From the NCBI RefSeq assembly GCF_029105185.1, contig NZ_JAFMZK010000001.1, positions 310,001 through 374,000 of the forward strand: a stretch of 64,000 bases of DNA. Reading direction: 5' to 3'. This DNA is from Aliiroseovarius sp. Z3 (lineage in GTDB: Bacteria > Pseudomonadota > Alphaproteobacteria > Rhodobacterales > Rhodobacteraceae). Positions within the stretch are counted from its first letter, which is position 1. Every line of letters starts with the position of its first letter. The notes under the pieces are model-generated. The model was not told where the DNA came from, searched no databases, and was given only the letters and a program-made list of their open reading frames with translations. Positions 1 to 8,764 of this stretch are shown here, one piece after another. Both the position numbers and the translations under genes were made by a program.

Positions 1-47
1 GCAATACCGACCCGCTGGGTCGTGGCCGCCCGGCCGAGGATCGCTGA
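1..47 (+). CDS. 3' end of an upstream gene, probably cobalamin cluster
   Basis: Only the last 14 codons are inside the window. In the frame that ends with the TGA at 45-47 the peptide ends in PLGRGRPAEDR. The stop codon overlaps the cobB start by one base (TGATG), so the two genes are translationally coupled and very probably in one operon. From that I infer a cobalamin biosynthesis gene. The visible residues are too few to name the enzyme; a uroporphyrinogen or precorrin methyltransferase is one possibility. Confidence 0.45.
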   Translation, partial: NTDPLGRGRPAEDR

Positions 48-1330
48 TGGCCCGCTTGGGTCAGAGGGGTCTGATCCTCTCCGCGCCGTCCTCAGGCAGC
101 GGGAAGACCACGCTGACGCTCGGCCTTCTGCGCGCCTTGTCGCGACGTGGCGTGGATGTCAGCGGCGCAAAATCCGGCCCCGACTATATCGACCCACGCT
201 TCCACGCCGCGGCCTGCGGGCGGGAGTGTCCCAATCTGGACGCCTGGGCCATGTCGCCTGCGCGCATCCATGCTTTGGCCGGGGACGCCGCCGAGCTTTT
301 GCTGATCGAAGGCGCGATGGGGTTGTTCGACGGTGCGCCACCGCAGGGGCGCGGCGCGACTGCCGACCTTGCCCGCCAACTTGGTCTGCCCGTTGTGATG
401 GTCGTCGATTGTGCGCGGCTGGCCCATTCCGTTGCACCGCTGGTCGCAGGCTTTGCCGGGCACGATCCCGATGTGACCGTGGCCGGGGTGATCCTGAACA
501 ATGTGGGCAGTCCACGCCACGAGACGATGCTGCGCAGCGCCTTGCGCGACAGCCGGATCGCCATTTTGGGCGCGGTTCACCGTCAAGCCGGAATGGAACA
601 TCCCTCGCGCCATCTGGGATTGGTGCAGGCAGGCGAACACCCGGACTTGCAGGCTTATCTGGATCGCGTCGCGGATGCGGTAGCCGAAACGGTGGACCTT
701 GACGCCCTTGTGGCACTGAGCGGCCCGATGCCCCCTTGCCCTCCCTCCGCGCCGCGTTTACGCGCGCCCGGCACCCGCATTGCAATCGCTTCGGATCAGG
801 CGTTTGCCTTTGCTTATCCGCATATTCTGGCCGACTGGCGGGCCGAGGGCGCGACGATCCTGCCCTTCTCGCCTCTGGCCGATGAAGCCCCGGATCCGCA
901 GGCAGATTTCATCTTCCTGCCCGGCGGTTATCCAGAGTTACATGCTGAAACGCTGGCCGCCGCCCGGACCTTCAAGGCGGCCATGCGCGCCGCCGCCTGC
1001 CCCATTTATGGCGAATGCGGGGGGTACATGACGCTGGGCCGCGCAATCACCGACAAGGATGGCACGCGGCACGAAATGCTGGGGTTTCTGGAGTTGGAAA
1101 CCAACTTTGCCCGCCGCAAGCTGCATCTGGGCTATCGGTCGCTGACCACGACACACGGCCCTTTCCCCGGCACATGGGCAGCGCATGAATTTCATTATGC
1201 GACAACCCTGCGCGCCAACGGCACCCCCCTGTTTGACGCCACCGACGCCGAGGGCACCTCCCTGCCACCCATGGGATTGATCAACGAACATGTGTCGGGC
1301 AGCTTTGCCCACCTGATTGACCGAGCCTGA
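47..1330 (+). CDS. cobB: cobyrinate a,c-diamide synthase CobB/CbiA
   Basis: This enzyme performs ATP- and glutamine-dependent amidation of the a and c side chains of the corrin ring in cobalamin synthesis. The protein has 427 residues, normal for the family. The N-terminal third is a dethiobiotin synthetase-like ATPase with the P-loop SAPSSGSGKTT at about residues 12-22. The C-terminal third is a class I glutamine amidotransferase with FLPGGYPELHA and the nucleophile cysteine in YGECGGYM near residue 323. The ATG overlaps the upstream stop by one base, which fixes the start. The gene fits with nrdJ at 15-19 kb, whose product needs adenosylcobalamin. Whether the substrate is cobyrinate or hydrogenobyrinate cannot be read from the sequence; the aerobic pathway usual in Rhodobacterales would use hydrogenobyrinate. 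Confidence 0.93.
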   Translation: MARLGQRGLILSAPSSGSGKTTLTLGLLRALSRRGVDVSGAKSGPDYIDPRFHAAACGRECPNLDAWAMSPARIHALAGDAAELLLIEGAMGLFDGAPPQGRGATADLARQLGLPVVMVVDCARLAHSVAPLVAGFAGHDPDVTVAGVILNNVGSPRHETMLRSALRDSRIAILGAVHRQAGMEHPSRHLGLVQAGEHPDLQAYLDRVADAVAETVDLDALVALSGPMPPCPPSAPRLRAPGTRIAIASDQAFAFAYPHILADWRAEGATILPFSPLADEAPDPQADFIFLPGGYPELHAETLAAARTFKAAMRAAACPIYGECGGYMTLGRAITDKDGTRHEMLGFLELETNFARRKLHLGYRSLTTTHGPFPGTWAAHEFHYATTLRANGTPLFDATDAEGTSLPPMGLINEHVSGSFAHLIDRA

Positions 1331-1354
1331 TCTACAGCGATCAATTGCCGCGTC

Positions 1355-1375
1355 CCAGGCGGTTTTTCCGTCTGG
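1355..1375 (+). terminator. hairpin after cobB, possible terminator
   Basis: CCAGGCGG and CCGTCTGG form an 8-bp stem (one G-U pair) around a TTTTT loop, 25 bases after the cobB stop. It lacks a clear trailing T-run, so intrinsic termination is uncertain. Confidence 0.3.
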
Positions 1376-1402
1376 TCAAAACATCCCCCCACAGATACGC
1401 AT

Positions 1403-2635
1403 ATGCGCATGAGTGATACGACCCTGCCCCCCGCCGTCGATGCCCGCACCAAGCGGAACGTGACCATCCTTGTGCTGGCGCAAGCCATTCTGGGGTCGCA
1501 AATGCCGATGATCTTCACCATGGCCGGGCTGGCGGGGCAATCGCTGGCTTCGAACCCCTGCTGGGCGACGCTGCCGATTTCGCTGATGGTGGGCGGGTCG
1601 ATGGTGTTCGCCAATCCGGTCGCCTGGGTCATGCAGACCTTCGGGCGCCGCGTGGGGTTCTGGCTGGGCACGCTGGGCGGATCGCTGGGGGCCGCGATCA
1701 GCGCCTATGCCCTGACGCAAGCGGATTTCACCATCTTCCTGATCGGATCGTTCCTGATGGGGTTGTATCAATCGGCACAGGGGTTTTACCGCTTCGCCGC
1801 CGCCGACACAGCCTCGCCCGCGTTCCGGCCCAAGGCGATTTCCTACGTGATGGCCGGGGGGCTGGCCTCGGCGATCATCGGCCCGCAGTTGTTCAATGCC
1901 ACCAATGACATGCTGGTCGTGCCGTTTCTGGGCGCTTACCTGACCATAATCGCGATCAACGTCGTCGGGGCCTTCCTGTTTCTGGGGCTGGACATCCCCA
2001 AACCGCCCAAACCGCATGCCGACGATCCCAAGGGTCGCACCCGGCGCGAGCTTCTGCGCGACCCGGTAATCCTGGTCGCGATCATTTGTGGCATGGTCTC
2101 TTACGCGTTGATGAACCTTGTCATGACCTCGACCCCCTTGGCGGTGGTGGGTTGCGGGTTTGAAACCGACATGGCGGGCAATGTCGTCACCGCCCACGTG
2201 CTGGCCATGTTCGTGCCCAGCTTCTTCACCGGCCACCTGATCACCCGCTTCAGCACCCGCAAGGTGATCGCCATTGGGCTGGCCATCCTTGGTCTGGCCG
2301 GCGTTGTCGCCCTGCAAGGGGTCGAGCTGGAGAACTTCTTCATCGCGCTGGTCCTTCTGGGCGTCGGCTGGAACTTCGGCTTCATCGGCGCCACCTCGAT
2401 GCTCGCCGGTGCCCACGCGCCCGAGGAACGCGGCCGCGTGCAAGGCATGAACGACATGATCGTCTTCGGCTGCGTGACCATCGCGTCATTGGCTTCGGGC
2501 GGGCTGATGAACTGCTCAGGCGGCTCGACGGTCGAGGGCTGGAACGCCGTCAACCTCGCCATGGTGCCGTTCCTTGCGCTGGCAGGTGCGTCGCTGATCT
2601 GGCTGATGCTCAGGCCGCAGGAGGATGCGGTGTGA
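1403..2635 (+). CDS. MFS transporter
   Basis: A 410-residue inner-membrane protein with about twelve hydrophobic segments, typical of the major facilitator superfamily. The loop after the second or third helix carries FGRRVGFWLG, matching the conserved G-x-x-x-D/G-R-R/K-x-G loop, and a charged central loop (KPPKPHADDPKGRTRRE, about residues 200-216) separates the two six-helix halves. No substrate can be assigned. No clear ribosome-binding site is visible and a second in-frame ATG at 1409 (MSDTTLPP) is an equally good start. It follows cobB by 72 bases on the same strand, but a hairpin lies between, so co-transcription is uncertain. A strong terminator follows at 2751-2784. Confidence 0.85.
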   Translation: MRMSDTTLPPAVDARTKRNVTILVLAQAILGSQMPMIFTMAGLAGQSLASNPCWATLPISLMVGGSMVFANPVAWVMQTFGRRVGFWLGTLGGSLGAAISAYALTQADFTIFLIGSFLMGLYQSAQGFYRFAAADTASPAFRPKAISYVMAGGLASAIIGPQLFNATNDMLVVPFLGAYLTIIAINVVGAFLFLGLDIPKPPKPHADDPKGRTRRELLRDPVILVAIICGMVSYALMNLVMTSTPLAVVGCGFETDMAGNVVTAHVLAMFVPSFFTGHLITRFSTRKVIAIGLAILGLAGVVALQGVELENFFIALVLLGVGWNFGFIGATSMLAGAHAPEERGRVQGMNDMIVFGCVTIASLASGGLMNCSGGSTVEGWNAVNLAMVPFLALAGASLIWLMLRPQEDAV

Positions 2636-2750
2636 AGACAAGACGGATGGTTGGTAAAGTTGCGCTGTGATCGACATGTCCGATAGCTGACGGCCGATAC
2701 GATACCTGCACACCCCTGCCAGAGAATTACGAACACATCACGAGATGCAA

Positions 2751-2784
2751 ATGCGCCCCCGAACACATGTTCAGGGGCGCTTTT
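2751..2784. terminator. bidirectional terminator between MFS and phoX
   Basis: GCGCCCC and GGGGCGC pair around an inner GAAC/GTTC stem, followed by TTTT on the plus strand. It lies between two convergent genes (MFS gene ending at 2635, phoX ending at 2803) and can serve both. Confidence 0.65.
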
Positions 2785-2802
2785 ACAGGTCAGTCCGCAA
2801 GA

Positions 2803-4704
2803 TCAGCCAACAAGGCTGTTATCATCCCGTTTCACAGCAATCACAGACGAACGCGGCACGCCCCCGTTGCCATCAGGCCAGTCCCCGCCCGGGTGCTGGA
2901 TACCGACGAACATGGTCCGACGGTCGCTGGACCAACACAAACCCGTGACTTCGGACCCTTTTGGCCCGGTCAGGAAACGTGCTATTTCGCCCGTGACGGG
3001 ATCACCCACAAGCATTTGGTTGTTCCCCATGCCGACAAAGTCATCTTCGTTGCTGTCATCACCATCGGTCTGGATCCAGAGCAGGCCGCTGCTGTCAAAG
3101 GCCATCCCGTCGGGTGAGTTGAACAGGTTCCCCTGGGTTATGTTTTCCGACCCACCATAGACGTTGTTGTAAACCTCGGGATTGCCGGCCATGACATAAA
3201 GATCCCAGTCGAACGTATCTGCAGCATGATCATCATTATGCGGGCGCCAACGCACGATTTGACCATAGTGATTGGTCTCTCGCGGGTTCGGTCCGTTTAC
3301 CGACGTGTCGTCCCCGCCAGCATTGGGTTTGACCCCGCGGTTCTTGTTGTTGGTCAGACAGCAATAAGCCTCGACCGCATGTGGGTTCGCTGCGATCCAC
3401 TCGGGCCGGTCCATGGTCGTTGCCCCAACCGCAGAACCTGCCCGACGGGCGAAAATCAATATCTCACCCATCTCCATTCCAGTGGTTTCAGGCGTCAGCG
3501 CAAGCCATTCACCCGTGCCGTCATCCGCGAACTTCGCGACGTAAAGGGTGCCATCGTCCAACAACCCTTCAGTCGAACCGCCCGGCTGATACGTGCCGTT
3601 AGAAACGAACTTGTAAACGAATTCACCACGCTCGTCGTCGCCCATATAGACCACGACGCGCCCATCAGTCGCGAGCACAACTTCGGCATTCTCATGCTTG
3701 AAGCGGCCCAGACCGGTATGCTTGACCGGTGTGCTTTCAGGGTCTGTCGGGTCGATTTCGACGATCCAGCCCGCGCGGTGTGGTTCGTGAGGGTTCTTGG
3801 AAATATCGAAGCGTGCGTCCCACTTGTGGTAATCATAGCCCCAGCCGTCGGCGCCGATACCATAGCGATCATACCCTTCTTCAAGCTGAGCAGATTTCTG
3901 GTCCTGCGCGGTTCCGGTCGATCCGAAATAGCCGTTAAAATTCTCTTCACAGGTCAGATAAGTTCCCCAAGGCGTCTTGCCCGATCCGCAATTGTTCATC
4001 GTTCCCAGCGCTTCGACGCCCATCGGATCGGCCTCAGTCTTCATCAGGTTGTGACCTGCAGCGGGACCTGCAATCTTCATCGGCGTATTATGGGTGATGC
4101 GCCTGTTGAACGAGCTGTCTTTGACGATTTCCCAACCGTTGTTTCCCTCGGCAATCTCCATCACGGTGACACCTTGAAGGTTTTGAAGCTTGAGAACATC
4201 ATCGGCGTTCTTGGGCGTGCCTTCTTGGTCAGCGGGCAGGTTGATATCGCGGTTGGTGTATTCATGGTTGATCGCGATCAATTGGCGGCCGTTGAAGGAG
4301 AAAGTCTCCATGCCGTCGGTGTTTTCACCGAAAACCAGATCCGAGTTGTCGACAACGCCGCCATTGGCTACGTCATACCCATCCACCGCCGAAAACATCG
4401 GGTCGCCCCAACGTGCCATCACCTTCCAGTTATAGCCTTCCGGCACATGGATCGTCCCATCGGTCTGTGCAGCAATCGGGGTGAACGGAAAACGAGATAC
4501 TGCCGCCTGAGCCTTCGCAGAGGTGCTGCTGAAAACACCCACGCCCATAACAGCCGCGCCCGAACCGAAGGCCAATACGCTGCTCATGAATCCACGGCGC
4601 GAAATCGCACGTTCGACCACTTGGTCGAAGTCATTTTCCTCGACTCGCGGAAAGTTAAGTTCGTCCCAATCGTCCGCAGAAAGGTCTACAGGGTGCTTTC
4701 TCAT
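2803..4704 (-). CDS. phoX: PhoX-type alkaline phosphatase, Tat-exported
   Basis: A 633-residue protein of the PhoX/DUF839 family, which are calcium- and iron-dependent periplasmic phosphatases releasing phosphate from organic phosphoesters. The N-terminus carries a twin-arginine motif, SRRGFM (arginines at 36-37), then a hydrophobic stretch ending STSAKAQA. The family signature NCGSGKTPWGTYLTCEENF is present. The start ATG at 4704 is chosen because GGAG stands six bases before it; the upstream TTG at 4716 would overlap this ribosome-binding site. A PHO box lies about 80 bases upstream and a hairpin in the leader. The gene stands alone. No stop or frameshift interrupts it. The family assignment is firm; phosphatase activity is inferred from the family. 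Confidence 0.93.
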   Translation of the reverse strand: MRKHPVDLSADDWDELNFPRVEENDFDQVVERAISRRGFMSSVLAFGSGAAVMGVGVFSSTSAKAQAAVSRFPFTPIAAQTDGTIHVPEGYNWKVMARWGDPMFSAVDGYDVANGGVVDNSDLVFGENTDGMETFSFNGRQLIAINHEYTNRDINLPADQEGTPKNADDVLKLQNLQGVTVMEIAEGNNGWEIVKDSSFNRRITHNTPMKIAGPAAGHNLMKTEADPMGVEALGTMNNCGSGKTPWGTYLTCEENFNGYFGSTGTAQDQKSAQLEEGYDRYGIGADGWGYDYHKWDARFDISKNPHEPHRAGWIVEIDPTDPESTPVKHTGLGRFKHENAEVVLATDGRVVVYMGDDERGEFVYKFVSNGTYQPGGSTEGLLDDGTLYVAKFADDGTGEWLALTPETTGMEMGEILIFARRAGSAVGATTMDRPEWIAANPHAVEAYCCLTNNKNRGVKPNAGGDDTSVNGPNPRETNHYGQIVRWRPHNDDHAADTFDWDLYVMAGNPEVYNNVYGGSENITQGNLFNSPDGMAFDSSGLLWIQTDGDDSNEDDFVGMGNNQMLVGDPVTGEIARFLTGPKGSEVTGLCWSSDRRTMFVGIQHPGGDWPDGNGGVPRSSVIAVKRDDNSLVG

Positions 4705-4727
4705 GAAATTCTCCAAGCTTGATTAGC

Positions 4728-4748
4728 CCGTCCGATTGATTCGGACGG
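4728..4748 (-). other. hairpin in the phoX 5' leader
   Basis: CCGTCCGA and TCGGACGG form a perfect 8-bp stem with a 5-base loop, 24 bases before the phoX start. No trailing T-run is seen. It may affect mRNA stability or translation; function is not known. Confidence 0.35.
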
Positions 4749-4783
4749 TCAGGTTTCTGGCCCGGACATGTTTGTTACTTTGC

Positions 4784-4801
4784 ATAACAGCATTATGACG
4801 C
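4784..4801 (-). promoter_or_regulatory. PHO box (PhoB binding site) for phoX
   Basis: Read on the minus strand the site is GCGTCAT-AATG-CTGTTAT. It matches the PhoB consensus CTGTCAT-N4-CTGTCAT at 11 of 14 positions with the right 4-base spacer, and lies about 80 bases upstream of the phoX start. This agrees with phosphate-starvation control of phoX known in other bacteria. Confidence 0.7.
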
Positions 4802-4938
4802 TCGCCGTTCGAAGCGCATGCTTTGCGGGTGGCGCCCTGAAGGGCGCAATCACGGATGTTCTATCTTGCGACGATATCAATACGCATCAATACGCGCGAT
4901 TTCTTCCGACCGGTTCGACACGCTGTGCTGCGGATGGC

Positions 4939-5211
4939 TCACCCCACCCGTCCTTTACGCCCGCCACGCCGCTTGGGCGCCGCCGCCTCCTCCAGCGCCA
5001 GTTTTATCACCCGCGTCATCGGGTGGTCCGGCGCGTCGGCGCCATAATGCGCCAGCAGCATCTTGATCCGCTCTGCCTGCGGCATCTGGTGCTCGTCGAA
5101 CAGCGCCCAGTCCAGAAAGATGGATCGACATTCCTCGATCCGGATCCCCTCGATGCGGTAGCTTTCGCGGATCAGGCCGCGCGGGTCGATGGCTTTGATG
5201 AGGTCTGTCAT
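4939..5211 (-). CDS. small conserved protein downstream of glnE
   Basis: A 90-residue soluble, mixed-charge protein (MTDLIKAIDPRGLIRESYRI...) with a basic tail PKRRGGRKGRVG. The start lies 28 bases after the glnE stop on the same strand and has a GGAGGGG-like ribosome site (complement of 5217-5223), so it is probably an operon partner of glnE. I do not recognise a domain. Coding potential is supported by codon use, position and start signal. No membrane segment or cysteine is present. Confidence 0.7.
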   Translation of the reverse strand: MTDLIKAIDPRGLIRESYRIEGIRIEECRSIFLDWALFDEHQMPQAERIKMLLAHYGADAPDHPMTRVIKLALEEAAAPKRRGGRKGRVG

Positions 5212-5239
5212 GTTGCCCCTCCGGTGTGGCGATCCGGGA

Positions 5240-8098
5240 TCAATCCGGGGGTGACGCCAGCACCTCGTCTATGGCGCGGGCGGCTGCCCTTGCCCTGGTC
5301 TCCAGTTCCTTGACCAGCGCCGCCCCACTTTCGGCACCGGTTTCACGCAAGAGCAAGTCCTGACCGCCCTTCCCCAGCGCGTCAAGGTCCAATGGGCCTT
5401 CGGACAACAGTTTCGACACCGCATGAAGCCGCCACATCAGGTCGTGACTGGCCGACATGGCCTGTCCCTGCGCGTCGGAAAACCAGCCAAGCGCCATCCC
5501 TTGCGCGATCTGCGCCGCAGGGTCACGCGCGGTATCGTGGGACAGAAGCGCGGCGGCTTGTGCAACCAGTTCCACGTCCTGCAAATAGCCTGCGCCCAGC
5601 TTGGCGTCCAATGCACCACCGCTGGTTTTCGCTTCGGCGATGCGGTTTCGCATGTCGATCACGTCGGCCACGACCTTGGCGGGGTCGCGGTCGAACGCCA
5701 TGACCTCGGCGCGCGCGGCGTCATAGGCTTGGGTCACGCTTTCGGGGCCGGTTACGACGCGGGCACGGGTCAGGGCCAGATGTTCCCATGTCCACGCCTC
5801 GTCGCGTTGATAGGCGCGGAAGCTGTCGATCGAGGTTGCCACCGGCCCCTGACGGCCTGACGGGCGCAGGCGCATGTCAACCTCGTAAAGCCGCCCCTCG
5901 GCCATTGGCGCTGACAAGGCGGTCAAAAATGCTTGTGTCAGCCGCGCATAGTAGGTGCGCGTTGCCAGCGGACGGCGGCCTTCGGATGTCTCTTCACCTT
6001 CGGGGTCATAAATCATAATCAGATCAAGATCCGAGGTCGCTGTCAGGCTACGCGCGCCCAGTGACCCCATCCCGATGATCGCGGCCCCGGCCCCCGGCGG
6101 GTCGCCGTGTTTAAGCACGAAATTCTCGACCACGACGGGCCAGATCGCGCGGATCACGGCATCGGCAAGGTCACTGTATTGCGTGCCTGCCTCGCGCGCT
6201 GTGATCAACCCGCGCAACAGATGCACCCCGATACGGAAATGCCATTCCTTCATCCAGCGACGGGTGCCATCCAGCCGCGCTTCGTAATCCGGCAAAGCCT
6301 GCAGGCGGTCTTCCAATTGCGACCGAAGCACCTCGGTGCCCGGCCAATCTTCGAAGAACCCTCCGCCGATCACCGCATCCAACACCTGTGCGTTATGTCC
6401 CAGATAAGCCGCCAGCGCGGGTGCCGTCGCGGCAATATCAACGATCAAATCGACCAGGGTCGGATTGGCCTCGAACAGCGAGAACAACTGCACGCCGGCA
6501 GGCAGGCGCGACAGGAAACCATCGAAATGGATCAGGGCCTCGTGCGGGCGCGGAGCTTCGGCAAGGCGTGCCAGCAAATCGGGCTTCAGACGGTTGAAAA
6601 TTTCGACGGCGCGGGCCGACCGCAGGCAGGGGTAGCTTTCCCAGCGGTGCACGATCTCGGCCTCGGTTTCGTCCAGTTCGCGCGTGTCGGCGGCAGACCC
6701 ATCGGGGGCGAAGAACGTTTCGGTCACGTTGTGCACTTCGGACAGGGCGTCGTGGATCCGGGCCTTCAGCACCTCGGTATCGCCTTCCCCCATCATCCGC
6801 GCTAGCCGATCAAACCCCTCGTCGGTCGATGGCAACCTGTGTGTTTGCGCGTCGCGCATCATTTGCACCCGGTGTTCAACTGCGCGATGGAAGCGGTAAT
6901 GATCGGTCAGGGTCTCGGCCACATCGCCGGGGATCCAGCCTTTGCCCGCCAGCGCCGCCAACCCATCCACGGTGCCGCGCACCCGCAGGCTTTCATCGCG
7001 CCCACCGGCGATGATCTGGCGGGTCTGAGTGAAGAACTCGATCTCGCGAATGCCACCGCGCCCCAGCTTCATGTCGTGGCTTGGCAGGGTTATGTCACCA
7101 TGCAAACCCTTGTGTTCGCGAATGCGCAGTCGCATGTCATGCGCGTCCTGAATGGCGGCGAAATCCAGATGCTTGCGCCAGATGAACGGGCGCAGACGGG
7201 TCAGATAGGCCTTGCCCGCCGCGATATCCCCGCCACAGGGGCGCGCCTTGATATGGGCGGCGCGCTCCCACGTTCGGCCAAGGCTTTCGTAATAGCGTTC
7301 GGCCGCCTCCATCGAGACACAAACCGGGGTGACGGCGGGATCGGGGCGCAGGCGCAGATCGGTGCGGAACACATAGCCATCGGCGGTCAACTCGGACAGC
7401 ATCGCGCTCATCTTCCGCGTGGCACGGACATGGCTGGCGCGGGCGTCATGGAAGTCGGTCCCTTCGAACTTGCTGTCATCAAACAACATGATCAGGTCGA
7501 TGTCCGAGCTGTAATTCAGCTCGTGCGCCCCCATTTTTCCCATCGCCATGGCGACCATGCCGCCAGCGGTGACAATATCATCTTCGGTCATACCGGGCAG
7601 CTTGCCGCGCCGGATTTCCTGCGCGACTTGGAACTGCATGGCCGAATTGGTCGCGTGATCCGCCAGATCGGTCAGCGCAGATGTCACCTGTTCCAGTGCG
7701 TAAACACCCCCCAGATCGGCCAGCCCGGCCAACAGCGCAATCCGTTGCTTGGCAATGCGCAAACTGGCCCGCAGGGCGCTGTCACTGTCGGCCTGTGACG
7801 TGATATCCGCCAGAACCGCGGTGATCGCATCTTCCGGCGCGCCGACCAATGCCGCGCGCAGCCAATCGCTCTGCTGTTCCATCAGGCCTTTCAGATAGGG
7901 CGCACAGCCAGCCGCTCCCGCCAACACCGCGCGCAGCTCGGGCGGCAGGTCAGAAAACAGGGCGTCGATCTCGTCGGCCGGTTCGACCTCGAACGGGATT
8001 GGGCAACGGGTGATGCGGGTGGCAAAGGGCTTATGGCTCATAGGCGCAAATTGCGCTGCCGGTTCGGGCGGGTCAACTGGAAGTAAGGGTTGCGTCAA
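5240..8098 (-). CDS. glnE: bifunctional glutamine synthetase adenylyltransferase/adenylyl-removase
   Basis: GlnE attaches AMP to glutamine synthetase when nitrogen is plentiful and removes it when nitrogen is scarce, under control of PII protein and glutamine. The protein has 952 residues, close to the 946 of E. coli. Two nucleotidyltransferase folds are visible: GKMGAHELNYSSDIDLIML at about residues 187-205 and GMGSLGARSLTATSDLDLI at about 675-695, each ending in the metal-binding DxD pair. The N-terminal copy corresponds to the de-adenylylating domain and the C-terminal copy to the adenylylating domain. A small gene follows at 28 bases. An internal ATG at 8041 (MSHKPF) is an alternative start. 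Confidence 0.94.
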   Translation of the reverse strand: MTQPLLPVDPPEPAAQFAPMSHKPFATRITRCPIPFEVEPADEIDALFSDLPPELRAVLAGAAGCAPYLKGLMEQQSDWLRAALVGAPEDAITAVLADITSQADSDSALRASLRIAKQRIALLAGLADLGGVYALEQVTSALTDLADHATNSAMQFQVAQEIRRGKLPGMTEDDIVTAGGMVAMAMGKMGAHELNYSSDIDLIMLFDDSKFEGTDFHDARASHVRATRKMSAMLSELTADGYVFRTDLRLRPDPAVTPVCVSMEAAERYYESLGRTWERAAHIKARPCGGDIAAGKAYLTRLRPFIWRKHLDFAAIQDAHDMRLRIREHKGLHGDITLPSHDMKLGRGGIREIEFFTQTRQIIAGGRDESLRVRGTVDGLAALAGKGWIPGDVAETLTDHYRFHRAVEHRVQMMRDAQTHRLPSTDEGFDRLARMMGEGDTEVLKARIHDALSEVHNVTETFFAPDGSAADTRELDETEAEIVHRWESYPCLRSARAVEIFNRLKPDLLARLAEAPRPHEALIHFDGFLSRLPAGVQLFSLFEANPTLVDLIVDIAATAPALAAYLGHNAQVLDAVIGGGFFEDWPGTEVLRSQLEDRLQALPDYEARLDGTRRWMKEWHFRIGVHLLRGLITAREAGTQYSDLADAVIRAIWPVVVENFVLKHGDPPGAGAAIIGMGSLGARSLTATSDLDLIMIYDPEGEETSEGRRPLATRTYYARLTQAFLTALSAPMAEGRLYEVDMRLRPSGRQGPVATSIDSFRAYQRDEAWTWEHLALTRARVVTGPESVTQAYDAARAEVMAFDRDPAKVVADVIDMRNRIAEAKTSGGALDAKLGAGYLQDVELVAQAAALLSHDTARDPAAQIAQGMALGWFSDAQGQAMSASHDLMWRLHAVSKLLSEGPLDLDALGKGGQDLLLRETGAESGAALVKELETRARAAARAIDEVLASPPD

Positions 8099-8173
8099 TA
8101 AGGTCGCAGCGGCTTGTAGTGCGCAGGCAAACAGATAACGTGACCGGACGGCAAAACACGAAGGGGTCCGAAC

Positions 8174-8653
8174 ATGTCAAAAAGCCTGAAACGGGTGAAA
8201 CAGGCCTTGGTCGACCTCGGGATCGACACCGAGGTGCGCGAGATGTCAGAGGGAACCCGCACGGCGGCCGATGCTGCCCGCGCCGTGGGATGCAACCTGG
8301 ATCAAATCGCCAAGTCGATCATCTTCCGGGGCGAAGAGAGCGGACATGTCATTCTGTTTCTGACCGCAGGCGGAAATCAGGTGGATGCCGGCAAGGCATC
8401 GGCGCTGGCGGGCGAGCCTTTGGGCAAAGCTGATGCCAAGCTGATCCGTGCCGAGACCGGTTTTGCGATCGGAGGTGTTTCACCGGTTGGCCTGATCCAG
8501 AATGTGCGCGCTTTTTATGACCCGCGGCTTTTGGCTTTTGAAACGGTCTGGGCGGCAGCGGGCACACCACGCCACGTATTTCCCGCCCCGCCATCTGCTT
8601 TGATCAGGGCCGCGTCTGCGGTGGAGGGAGATTTCATCGAAGATGCGCCATAA
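8174..8653 (+). CDS. YbaK/ProX-family aminoacyl-tRNA deacylase
   Basis: A 159-residue single-domain protein of the YbaK/EbsC family, which hydrolyse mischarged aminoacyl-tRNAs, usually Cys-tRNA-Pro or Ala-tRNA-Pro. The conserved lysine lies in DQIAKSIIF (about residues 43-51) and the conserved loop is TGFAIGGVSPVGL (about 97-109), followed by WAAAGTPRHVF. It is free-standing rather than fused to a prolyl-tRNA synthetase. The start has GAAGGGG about 10 bases upstream. The exact tRNA substrate cannot be told from sequence. Confidence 0.88.
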   Translation: MSKSLKRVKQALVDLGIDTEVREMSEGTRTAADAARAVGCNLDQIAKSIIFRGEESGHVILFLTAGGNQVDAGKASALAGEPLGKADAKLIRAETGFAIGGVSPVGLIQNVRAFYDPRLLAFETVWAAAGTPRHVFPAPPSALIRAASAVEGDFIEDAP

Positions 8654-8686
8654 TGCGACGTACCTTCTGGTCGTTGGCTCCAATCG

Positions 8687-8729
8687 CTTGCATTTGCAAG
8701 TTTCAGCTTGCTGATCTTGCAAATGCAAG
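8687..8729. promoter_or_regulatory. triple palindrome, probable operator of the cytochrome b561 gene
   Basis: CTTGCATTTGCAAG (8687-8700) is followed after 15 bases by its exact reverse complement CTTGCAAATGCAAG (8716-8729). Each arm is itself a palindrome (CTTGCA-N2-TGCAAG), and the spacer holds a third small one, CAGC-TT-GCTG. The block lies 36 bases before the b561 start, where a repressor or activator would act. The cognate regulator is unknown. Confidence 0.55.
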
Positions 8730-8764
8730 TAATATGCTTGGTGTATTCAAAACCGGAGACCGCC

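Noticed and set aside
1-1330. A cobalamin riboswitch before cobB or nrdJ
   Set aside because: cobB overlaps the upstream gene, leaving no leader, and I could not find the conserved B12-box in the nrdJ leader at 18786-18994.
3226-4722. A 498-codon plus-strand frame opposite phoX
   Set aside because: phoX on the other strand has a Tat signal, family motifs, a ribosome site and a PHO box; the plus frame has none of these.
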